DNA of 7,484 nt from Candidatus Dormiibacterota bacterium. GTDB lineage: Bacteria; Chloroflexota; Dormibacteria; UBA8260; Bog-877. Position numbers and translations under genes: made by a program. The stretch is taken from contig PKXR01000205.1 in the NCBI GenBank assembly GCA_003133485.1, positions 182-7,665 of the forward strand, read 5' to 3'. Shown piece after piece: positions 1 through 5,614 of this stretch. Position 1 is the first letter of the stretch. Each line of letters opens with the position of its first letter. The notes beneath the pieces were generated by a model. That model was not told the origin of the DNA and made no database searches. It saw only the letters and a program-made list of their open reading frames with translations.

Positions 1-843
1 AAGACCCAGGACCTCCGGCGCAGCGTCTGGGCGGGAGCGACCGCTCGCCGACTGGCGGATCTCGACCCCGGAGCGTTGTATGAGGGGCTCAGCCGGCGGC
101 TCAGCTGGACCGAGAAGTCAGTGGCCCTGCCCGCCGGCCACTATCAGGTACTGCTCGAGCCCTCCGCCACGTCCGACTTGGTCATGCGCCTGATGTGGGA
201 GATGCATGCTCGGGGGGCCGATGAGGGCCGGACAGTCTTCGCCGGCAAGTCGGGTCCCCGGGTGGGGGAGGCGATGTACGCCCCCGAGTTCAGCCTGGAG
301 AGCGATCCGCTCGATCCGCAGATGGCCGTGCCCAACTTCGTGCGCTGTCTGGGATCGAGCGAGTACGGCTCGGTATTCGACAACGGACTGCCGATACCGG
401 CCGCCGTCTGGGTCGAAGGCGGGGTCCAGCAGGATCTCGTCTGTCCTCGACGCTGGGCCCAGGACCACGGGCACCAGGTGCGTCCCGATGTCGACAACAT
501 CACGATGCGGGGTACCGACACTTCGCTGGATCAGATGATCGCCAGCTCCGAGCGAGCCCTGTTGGTGACCTCGCTCTGGTACATCCGGGACGTGGACCCG
601 GCCACTCTCTTGCTGACCGGCCTCACCCGCGACGGGGTCTTCCTGATCGAGCATGGGGAGGTGGTGGGGGCAGTCAACAACTTCCGCTTCAACGAGAGCC
701 CCGTGGGGGTGTTCCAACGTACCGTCGAGATCGGGAGGTCGGAGCTGGCGCTCTCCCGGGAAGTTGGGGACCAGGTCTTCATCAAGGCACCGCCCATCCG
801 GGTCGAAAACTTCTTCATGTCGTCGGTCTCAGACGCGATCTGA
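1..843 (+). CDS. TldD/PmbA family protein, TldE-like (3' part; 5' end outside window)
   Basis: The reading frame is open from base 1 to the TGA at 841-843, giving 280 visible residues, so the gene starts upstream of the window. The sequence resembles the C-terminal half of the TldD/PmbA family: an LPAGHYQVLLEPSA segment near residues 44-57 (the family's 'vvl.P' strand), a FAGKSGPRVGE segment, DGVFLIEHGEVVGAVNNFRF with a following NES, and the typical ending SSVSDAI. TldD and TldE form a heterodimeric metalloprotease that cleaves unfolded peptides; it is known for microcin B17 maturation and CcdA degradation. TldD carries the HExxxH zinc motif after the 'vvl.P' strand. Here the equivalent stretch reads LVMRLMWEMHARG with no HExxxH, so this is probably the non-catalytic TldE/PmbA-type partner. 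A tldD gene is expected just upstream but cannot be seen. Family assignment is firm; the subunit type is inferred. Confidence 0.87.
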   Translation, partial: KTQDLRRSVWAGATARRLADLDPGALYEGLSRRLSWTEKSVALPAGHYQVLLEPSATSDLVMRLMWEMHARGADEGRTVFAGKSGPRVGEAMYAPEFSLESDPLDPQMAVPNFVRCLGSSEYGSVFDNGLPIPAAVWVEGGVQQDLVCPRRWAQDHGHQVRPDVDNITMRGTDTSLDQMIASSERALLVTSLWYIRDVDPATLLLTGLTRDGVFLIEHGEVVGAVNNFRFNESPVGVFQRTVEIGRSELALSREVGDQVFIKAPPIRVENFFMSSVSDAI

Positions 844-851
844 TGCGTCCG

Positions 852-887
852 GAGGCGTCGGCCTCGGATCGCCGGAGCTCCGCGATC
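852..887 (+). terminator. Two adjacent hairpins between the TldE-like gene and the next gene
   Basis: Within 45 bp after the TldE-like stop codon there are two inverted repeats. The first is GAGGC (852-856), loop GTCG, GCCTC (861-865). The second is GATCGC (867-872), an unpaired C at 873, the 8-bp palindrome GGAGCTCC (874-881), then GCGATC (882-887). No T-tract follows, as is common for terminators in high-GC genomes. The second hairpin ends 8 nt before the ATG of the following gene and contains its only nearby GGAG, 18 nt from the ATG. It could therefore act on translation of that gene, or be a protein-binding site, rather than end transcription. Confidence 0.4.
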
Positions 888-895
888 GTTAGGCG

Positions 896-1666
896 ATGAC
901 CCGTTCGGAATCTCGCGAGCGGCTCCTCGTAGCCATCGAGTGGGTCTGTCAGACGCTCTGGCTGACTCAGCGCCGGGAACCTGAGCTGCTCCGGCTCCAG
1001 GAGGAGAGGGGCTCTCTCGGCTTTGTCCATTACATCCTGAGTCGGGCCGGCAAAATGCCCGACATCGATTGGGCGGCCGCCCTGTACGTGATGCCGGCCT
1101 CCCTGGTCGAGCACCTGCGGCCGAGGTGTGTGGCGCTGGATCCGGGCAGCTATATCCTGGCCGCCAGAGAGGCCGGCGCGGCGGCGCTGAAGAGGCTTCA
1201 CCCGCAGGCGAGTGGCCTGGCGCTCGGCAAGTTGGCGCGGGCCTCGCGGCCGGAGGGCGAACTGCCGCAGGCCTGGTGGAAGCTACCTCCCGGAGAAGAC
1301 CCCCACCAAGAGCTGCTGTGGGCAGCCATGACTCTGCGGGAGGCGAGGGCCTATGCCCATTACCGGGCGGCCGAGGCGGAGGGACTTCAGCCGCTGGAAC
1401 TGCTACTGCTCACCGCCGCCTGGCAGGGCCTCGAGGCCGTCCCTATGCACCGCCTCTTCCGCTGGGGGGACGAGGAGGTCGCCTCTGCCCGGGAATCGCT
1501 CCGGGTGAGAGGCTGGCTCGCTGCGGAAGGGGGCCTGAGCTCTACCGGTAGAGCTCGGAGGGAGGCGCTGGAGGAGCGGACTACGGCTCACACCGACCTG
1601 CTTCTGGGATCCCTCTCCGATCGGCAGCTGGAGCAGCTTGCCGACGAACTGCCCATTTCGGCGTAG
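896..1666 (+). CDS. SCO6745-like protein with winged-helix-like C-terminal region, function unknown
   Basis: This encodes 256 residues. An in-frame TAG at 890-892 makes the ATG at 896 the first possible start. The layout matches, from memory, the actinobacterial SCO6745 family: an N-terminal helical part with GSLGFVHYILSRAG followed by WAAALYVMPASLVEHLRP (about residues 40-78), a middle LLWAAMTLREARAYAHYRAAEAEG (residues 141-164, where the family has an LLREHRGDGH-like motif), and a C-terminal part where DEEVASARESLRVRGWLAAE then LSSTGRARRE resemble a winged-helix wing ('L.a.GR'). Members are often labelled helix-turn-helix proteins, but no biochemical role is known to me, and DNA binding is unproven. 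No membrane segment or signal peptide is visible. The start of the next gene's reading frame overlaps the 3' end only if a doubtful upstream TTG is used. The last 130 bp contain a perfect 20-bp palindrome (1537-1556). Family assignment is moderately sure. Confidence 0.68.
   Translation: MTRSESRERLLVAIEWVCQTLWLTQRREPELLRLQEERGSLGFVHYILSRAGKMPDIDWAAALYVMPASLVEHLRPRCVALDPGSYILAAREAGAAALKRLHPQASGLALGKLARASRPEGELPQAWWKLPPGEDPHQELLWAAMTLREARAYAHYRAAEAEGLQPLELLLLTAAWQGLEAVPMHRLFRWGDEEVASARESLRVRGWLAAEGGLSSTGRARREALEERTTAHTDLLLGSLSDRQLEQLADELPISA
1537..1556. repeat. Perfect 20-bp palindrome inside the SCO6745-like gene
   Basis: The arms are GAGCTCTACC (1537-1546) and GGTAGAGCTC (1547-1556), exact reverse complements with no spacer. 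The site covers codons for LSSTGRA (residues 214-220). These include TCT, GGT, AGA and GCT, which are less G/C-rich at the third position than most codons in this window; AGA is an unusual arginine choice here. The site lies 226 bp upstream of the L,D-transpeptidase ATG. It could be a protein-binding site, or a chance arrangement on a conserved protein motif. Confidence 0.6.
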
Positions 1667-1679
1667 GCAGCAGCTCGAC

Positions 1680-1707
1680 CGCTGGCCGTCGGAAGTGCCG
1701 GCCAGCG
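1680..1707 (+). terminator. 9-bp-stem hairpin after the SCO6745-like gene
   Basis: The stem CGCTGGCCG (1680-1688) pairs perfectly with CGGCCAGCG (1699-1707) around a 10-nt loop. It begins 13 nt after the TAG stop (1664-1666). The stem is nearly all G/C and no T-tract follows, so it fits a hairpin-only terminator of a GC-rich genome. Its last base is shared with the adjoining GTTGACCGTCAAC palindrome. It separates the SCO6745-like gene from the transpeptidase/MarR pair. Confidence 0.45.
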
Positions 1708-1719
1708 TTGACCGTCAAC
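1707..1719. promoter_or_regulatory. Candidate operator GTTGACCGTCAAC upstream of the L,D-transpeptidase gene
   Basis: This is a perfect inverted repeat of GTTGAC and GTCAAC around one central C. It is AT-richer than its surroundings and is located 63 bp before the transpeptidase ATG at 1782. The TTGACC inside it (1708-1713) resembles a -35 hexamer, but no good -10 hexamer is found 16-18 bp downstream. Dimeric regulators such as MarR proteins bind short inverted repeats, and a MarR gene is the second gene of the downstream unit, so autoregulation is a reasonable guess. No binding evidence exists. Confidence 0.35.
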
Positions 1720-1781
1720 CTGCCGAGAGGCACTCTGTTCTGGCCGTGAGTCTGGCTGACAGTACAGAATGCGATCGAAGC

Positions 1782-3230
1782 ATGGATTCCAAACTTGGGA
1801 GAGAAGCGGAGAGGACAGCGACGCGACGCGCCCGCCGCAGGGCGGTCTCCGTCCTCAAGCTGAGTTCGAGCCGCTGGGCATTCGCCGGGATGGCCGTGCT
1901 GTTGTTGGCGATCGCGGTCGACCTGCCCCTGGCCTACGCCGGCAGCGGAAACGTGGCCCGCGAGGCCCACAGCCTGAAAGTCGTCCTGACCAGAGATGAG
2001 CGGGAGGGCGTGCCGCTCGCCGCTCTCAGCCCGCTGCGCCAGCAGCTGGCCCGGGTCCAAAGCCAACCATGGTATTCGCCAACCTTCTGGTTCCAGCCGC
2101 GGGGGAGCGCCCTTACAGCGCTACGCCAATCGGCTGCCCAGGCCTTCACCGCTGCCGTCACCACGCGCCGAGAGCAGGCCCAGGCCTACCTCACCGAATA
2201 CCGCAGCTTTGCCTCTGCCAACATGGCCTGGCTGACCCCGTCGGAAGCAAGTCAGAGCTCCGGGTGGTCCGCCACGCTGGCCGAAGCCTCGACTCCCGGG
2301 GATCTCCGGTCTCTCGCGGTAGCCTGGAAGTCGGTCCTCACCAAGGCCGAAGCGTCGGCTAAGAGCTCAGCGGCGGCGGCCGCCGCCAGCGTGACTCTGA
2401 CTGCCAGCTCCACCAATTTGATGGACCAGGCAACTGCCGCGGAGAGCTTAGCCAGTGCCGCCGGCCTCTCCGAGCTGGCTGTGCCCCGAGATGTCAGTGC
2501 GCTCCAAAGGGCCCAGGCCGCGGGGCAGCCCGGGACCGCCCAGATCGCTTCTCTCTCGACGCAGCTGCAGGCGCTCCTGGCTGAGATTGGTCTCCAGCAG
2601 CAGGTCGCCAATCTGCAGGAAACAGTGGTGGGGCTGGTTGATCAGGCGTCCTTTGAACAGCTCCCAAATGCTGCTGCGTTCCAGACCCAGCTCAGCTCTT
2701 CAGGAACCGCGATACAGGGGGCGACGACGGTCAACACGCTCGGCGCGGCGCAAGGTTCACTGCGGGATCTCCAGAGCCAGGTGCGGGCCGTGCTGGCCGC
2801 CAACTCGTGCGGCCACAGTGCCATCTCCGGCAAGTCGATCTACATTTCGATATCGCTTGAGGAGATGATCTTTTATGACAATGGGTGCGTGGTCAACGCC
2901 ACCCCGGTCACCACCGGCAGGCCCGGGGAGACGACCCCGACGGGCACCTTCTCGATCTTCCTGAAGCGCAGTCCGCTGGAGTTCATCTCGGGCTATGCGC
3001 CCGGCTCGCCGAACTACTACACGCCGTTCCTAGCCCAGTATGCGATGGAGTTTCTCGCCGGTGGCTACTACCTCCACAATGCGCCCTGGGAGCCTGCCGA
3101 CGCCTTCGGCCCAAGAAGTGAGGCCAACCTATCGGTCGCCAGTCACGGTTGCGTGCACACCCCCCTCGCCACGCTGGCCTGGGCGTACAGCTGGACTCCG
3201 CTCGGCACTCCCGTCGTAGTCAGCGCCTGA
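1782..3230 (+). CDS. YkuD-domain L,D-transpeptidase with signal peptide/anchor and long helical N-terminal region
   Basis: The product is 482 residues from ATG 1782. That start gives a clean export signal: an Arg/Lys-rich n-region (residues 3-31), a hydrophobic stretch WAFAGMAVLLLAIAV (32-46) and a possible AYA|G signal-peptidase site near 51-54. The frame stays open upstream to a GTG at 1746 and a TTG at 1638, but these add residues with no clear character. Residues 55-345 are Ala/Ser/Gln/Leu-rich and helical-looking, with an alanine run and loosely similar segments near 159-192 and 300-340. The C-terminal catalytic domain (about 350-482) has PGETTPTGTFSI, YYLHNAPW (His432) and SHGCVHTP with His455 and Cys457. 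These enzymes make 3-3 peptidoglycan cross-links or attach proteins to the wall, outside the membrane. Oddities: the usual Arg after HGC-V is His459, and 21 residues separate His432 from Ser454 against the usual 14-17. The MarR gene follows after 2 bp. Confidence 0.85.
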   Translation: MDSKLGREAERTATRRARRRAVSVLKLSSSRWAFAGMAVLLLAIAVDLPLAYAGSGNVAREAHSLKVVLTRDEREGVPLAALSPLRQQLARVQSQPWYSPTFWFQPRGSALTALRQSAAQAFTAAVTTRREQAQAYLTEYRSFASANMAWLTPSEASQSSGWSATLAEASTPGDLRSLAVAWKSVLTKAEASAKSSAAAAAASVTLTASSTNLMDQATAAESLASAAGLSELAVPRDVSALQRAQAAGQPGTAQIASLSTQLQALLAEIGLQQQVANLQETVVGLVDQASFEQLPNAAAFQTQLSSSGTAIQGATTVNTLGAAQGSLRDLQSQVRAVLAANSCGHSAISGKSIYISISLEEMIFYDNGCVVNATPVTTGRPGETTPTGTFSIFLKRSPLEFISGYAPGSPNYYTPFLAQYAMEFLAGGYYLHNAPWEPADAFGPRSEANLSVASHGCVHTPLATLAWAYSWTPLGTPVVVSA

Positions 3231-3232
3231 CC

Positions 3233-3757
3233 ATGGTGCTTGAGCAGCCGCCGTCGCCGGCGCCGACCGATCTGCCCCCCGGGGTGGGTCCTGAGCTGCT
3301 GGAGCAGCTTGCCTTCCGCAGCCAGCTGCGGTACGTGTTCCGCCGGGCTCTGACGATGTTGGACGCTGCCGCCTCCGAGGCGGGCCTCACTCCCTTGGGG
3401 TACCACGCGGTCCTGGTCCTGGGTGGGGCGGGCCTGGAGGGGGTCCAAGAGCACGAACTCGTGGAGCAGCTGGCCTCCAGCCGGGCCCACATCTCGGTTT
3501 TGAGCCGCTCGCTCTTAGAGTCCGGCTTGATCGCGAGAGCTCCCTGGCCCGAGGATCGGCGCCGAATTGTCCTTCGCCTCACCAACAAGGGCTGGGAGGT
3601 GGTGGCCCAGATTGCCGCGCAACACCGAGAAAGAATGCGAGAGTTGGTGGACGGGTGGGACCCGAGCGCTTTCGAGCAGATCTTGGAGCGGATCATGGTG
3701 GTGTATCTGGGTCTGGAGGGCCGGGTCCGCGTTGAGAAACTGGAGCCGACCTCGTAG
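3233..3757 (+). CDS. MarR family transcriptional regulator
   Basis: This encodes 174 residues from ATG 3233, which lies 2 nt after the transpeptidase stop. The frame is open further upstream inside that gene, but the ATG gives the expected MarR length and N-terminus, and no Shine-Dalgarno site precedes it, so translation probably depends on reinitiation after the transpeptidase. The fold order fits MarR: dimerisation helix (FRSQLRYVFRRALTMLDAAA, 28-47), L-x-P-L-x-Y-H-A-V-L-V-L helix (52-63), HTH with recognition helix SRAHISVLSRSLLESGLI (83-100), and wing PEDRRRIVLRLTNKGWEVV (106-124) with the hallmark DRR and 'LT.kG'. C-terminal helices follow. Such proteins bind inverted repeats as dimers and usually repress, often with release by a small phenolic ligand or by oxidation. 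No cysteine is present, which argues against a thiol switch. Targets are unknown; the palindrome at 1707-1719 is a candidate. Confidence 0.88.
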   Translation: MVLEQPPSPAPTDLPPGVGPELLEQLAFRSQLRYVFRRALTMLDAAASEAGLTPLGYHAVLVLGGAGLEGVQEHELVEQLASSRAHISVLSRSLLESGLIARAPWPEDRRRIVLRLTNKGWEVVAQIAAQHRERMRELVDGWDPSAFEQILERIMVVYLGLEGRVRVEKLEPTS

Positions 3758-3862
3758 AGGGACTGAGCCGAAGCCGACCGCGAGGCTGATAATGGGCGGC
3801 CGGATGTCATCCTCCTCGGCCCGGTCCAGCTCCAAGACGCTCCCACCTGACCGCGGGCGCGC

Positions 3863-4879
3863 GTGAGGGTGGAGCGTCCCCCGATTCCCTCCAACCTGCG
3901 CCGGCAGATGGAGGGCCCCTCCTATTTGGGCCCCGTCTCCTTCGCCAAGGTGGTCCAGGTGACTGAGCCGGAAGAGCTCGACCGCTGGAAGCCCGATTTC
4001 GCGATCGTGGGAGCGCCCTGGGACGACTCCACCAGCTACCGGCCGGGGGCCAGGTTCGGGCCGCGGGCGGTGCGAGTGGCCAACTATCAACCTCCCGACT
4101 GGCACGTGGACCTAGAGGTGGCTCCGCTCGAGGAGCTAACGATCGTCGACTACGGCGATGCCGTCTGCCAGCCGGGGCTGGTCGGGCCCTCGCACGAGGC
4201 GATCCGCCAGCGGGTCCACGAAGTCGCCTCGCGGGGGATCGTCCCGGTGGTGATCGGGGGGGACCACTCAGTGACCCTGCCCTCAGCGACCGCCGTGGCC
4301 GACGTCGTGGGCCGAGGCCGGCTGGGCATCGTCCATTTCGACGCCCACGCCGACACCGCTCCCGAGAGCTTCGGGAACCCGCTTTCCCACGGGACCCCGA
4401 TGCGTCGACTGGTGGAGTCCGGGGCGGTCCCCGGTGCCAACTTCGTCCAGATCGGGCTGCGCGGCTACTGGCCACCCCGCGAGGTCTTCGAGTGGATGCG
4501 AGCCGAGGGGATGCGCTGGCACCTCATGGACGAGGTCTGGCGATTGGGGATCTCCGAGGTGGTGCGGCGGGCGTTGGCCGAGGCGCTGGATGGGCCTGAG
4601 TTCATCTATATCTCGATCGACATCGATGTGCTCGACCCCGGCTTCGCCCCGGGTACGGGCACCCCCGAGCCGGGCGGGATGACCCCCGTCGACCTGCTCC
4701 GCGCCGTCCGAGAGGTGGCCCTGCACACCCCAGTCGTGGCGATGGATGTGGTCGAGGTCGCCCCCGCTTTGGATCCCGCTGAGCTGACCGCCCAAAACGC
4801 CAATCGATGCATTCTGGAGCTGATCTCAGCGACCGCTGCCAAGCGTCGCCGGCAGCGCTCCCTGGCCCCAGCCGACTGA
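3863..4879 (+). CDS. Agmatinase/arginase (ureohydrolase) family enzyme
   Basis: The product is 338 residues from GTG 3863. An in-frame TGA at 3848-3850 bounds the start; GTG 3869 and ATG 3908 are alternatives, and none has a convincing ribosome-binding site. The enzyme hydrolyses a guanidino compound to urea and an amine or amino acid in the cytosol at a binuclear manganese centre. All six ligands are visible: His135 in GGDHS, Asp160/His162/Asp164 in FDAHADT, and Asp253/Asp255 in SIDIDVLDP. Other family signatures are DSTSYRPGARFGPRAVR (55-71), SHGTPMRR (175-182) and GFAPGTGTPEPGG (260-272). The N-terminal SYLGPVSFA and the TSYRPG loop favour the agmatinase/guanidinobutyrase branch over true arginase or formimidoylglutamase, but the substrate cannot be read from the sequence. 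No polyamine or arginine gene lies next to it. Family is firm, substrate inferred. Confidence 0.9.
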   Translation: MRVERPPIPSNLRRQMEGPSYLGPVSFAKVVQVTEPEELDRWKPDFAIVGAPWDDSTSYRPGARFGPRAVRVANYQPPDWHVDLEVAPLEELTIVDYGDAVCQPGLVGPSHEAIRQRVHEVASRGIVPVVIGGDHSVTLPSATAVADVVGRGRLGIVHFDAHADTAPESFGNPLSHGTPMRRLVESGAVPGANFVQIGLRGYWPPREVFEWMRAEGMRWHLMDEVWRLGISEVVRRALAEALDGPEFIYISIDIDVLDPGFAPGTGTPEPGGMTPVDLLRAVREVALHTPVVAMDVVEVAPALDPAELTAQNANRCILELISATAAKRRRQRSLAPAD

Positions 4880-4890
4880 GCTGGTCGGCT
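4870..4890. terminator. Shared hairpin at the convergent gene junction
   Basis: AGCCGAC (4870-4876) and GTCGGCT (4884-4890) form a perfect 7-bp inverted repeat around a 7-nt loop. The TGA stop of the ureohydrolase gene (4877-4879) sits in the loop, and the stop of the opposing gene (4889-4891) overlaps the right arm. Only 9 bp separate the two stops, so one symmetrical structure may end both transcripts. A competing pairing CCAGC (4868-4872) with GCTGG (4880-4884) also exists. No T-tract is present on either strand. Confidence 0.4.
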
Positions 4891-5581
4891 ACTCCAGCAC
4901 CACCACCAACCGGCTCTCCGGCAGCTTCTGGTACGGGGTCGATCCCAGCCTAAGGAACCTGAGCCAGGCGGGGGGGACCAGCACCCCCAGGTGCAGGAGC
5001 TGCAACCGCGGGGCGGTCCGCTCCGGTTCGCGCAAATCCGGGTAGCCGATCGCCCTTCCGTCCGAGATCACCCCGCAGCTGACCCTGAATTCCGTGGCCA
5101 ACCGGTCGGTTAACGCCCACAGTCGATCCTCCGGAATCCCCGCCGCCATCTCCGACCAGGGCGGCAGCCTCAGGGTGAGCTCGCCCCGGGTTTCCCCTTC
5201 AGGCTCCACTGCTTCCACGACCAGCGGCACCCCGTTCCAGATGAGCGGCTCGCCGAGCATCAGCGGAGCGCCGCGCCGCCGCCCCACCGCGTAGCGGTCC
5301 GCTTGGGGGTCGGACTCGGTCCGCGCCTCTTGCCGCAGGATATCGAGAGCCCTTCCCGCTAACCAGGGGTGGCCGGGCTCCAGGGGGCAGCTGAGCGAGA
5401 TGGTCGTCGCATCGGTGGTGGGCAGGCAGCAGCGCCACCCCAGGGGGCCGGGCGAGAGGCCTTGCTCCATCCAGGCCAGCGTAGCGTCCATGAGACGTAC
5501 AGGCCGAGGCTGGCTCTCACCGTTCGTCAGCGCGCAGTACGCTTGGGCAAGTCCGGCCCACCCGCCCAAGGAGATGGCCAT
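4889..5581 (-). CDS. Protein of unknown function
   Basis: I do not recognise this 230-residue protein. The ATG at 5581 was chosen because the longer frame, open to 5719, would run antisense through the conserved start of hpd. Third-position G/C bias on the minus strand supports a real gene. It has no signal peptide or membrane segment. Visible traits: several tryptophans, cysteines at 16, 51, 52, 65 and 169, a charged middle (residues 83-104), a strand-like stretch (112-139), and a C-terminal block VPPAWLRFL followed by GSTPYQKLPESRLVVVLE (203-230) that has the look of a conserved motif. The Cys-Cys pair and isolated cysteines do not form a clear zinc-binding pattern. It converges on the ureohydrolase gene (9 bp between stops) and diverges from hpd (33 bp between starts). 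The short divergent gap might mean shared control with hpd, but no function can be inferred. Confidence 0.72.
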   Translation of the reverse strand: MAISLGGWAGLAQAYCALTNGESQPRPVRLMDATLAWMEQGLSPGPLGWRCCLPTTDATTISLSCPLEPGHPWLAGRALDILRQEARTESDPQADRYAVGRRRGAPLMLGEPLIWNGVPLVVEAVEPEGETRGELTLRLPPWSEMAAGIPEDRLWALTDRLATEFRVSCGVISDGRAIGYPDLREPERTAPRLQLLHLGVLVPPAWLRFLRLGSTPYQKLPESRLVVVLE

Positions 5582-5614
5582 GCCGAAAGCCCCATCGAGG
5601 CCCGAAGAGTGACG

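Noticed and set aside
1763..1770. TACAGAAT as a -10 box just before the transpeptidase ATG
   Set aside because: No -35-like hexamer is at a suitable distance, and transcription would begin almost at the start codon.
1638..1781. 48-residue N-terminal extension of the transpeptidase from TTG 1638
   Set aside because: It would overlap the upstream gene, run through the hairpin and operator-like palindrome, and bury the export signal about 80 residues in. ATG 1782 gives a normal signal peptide.
2372..2387. 16-bp palindrome GGCGGCGGCCGCCGCC in the transpeptidase gene
   Set aside because: It results from a run of GCG then GCC alanine codons. Low-complexity sequence makes such a palindrome likely by chance.
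1628..3313. 15-nt exact direct repeat CTGGAGCAGCTTGCC at 1628-1642 and 3299-3313
   Set aside because: Both copies encode Leu-Glu-Gln-Leu-Ala with the preferred codons in helical parts of two proteins, and a near copy (GTGGAGCAGCTGGCC) encodes Val-Glu-Gln-Leu-Ala in the MarR gene. Codon convergence explains it better than a duplicated element.
3515..4105. Long minus-strand frame across the MarR/ureohydrolase gap
   Set aside because: Most of it is antisense to two clearly conserved plus-strand genes; such frames are common in GC-rich DNA because stop codons are rare.
5369..5614. 82-residue upstream extension of hpd
   Set aside because: The open frame lies opposite the minus-strand gene, has no relation to HPPD N-termini, and the ATG at 5615 gives the standard length.
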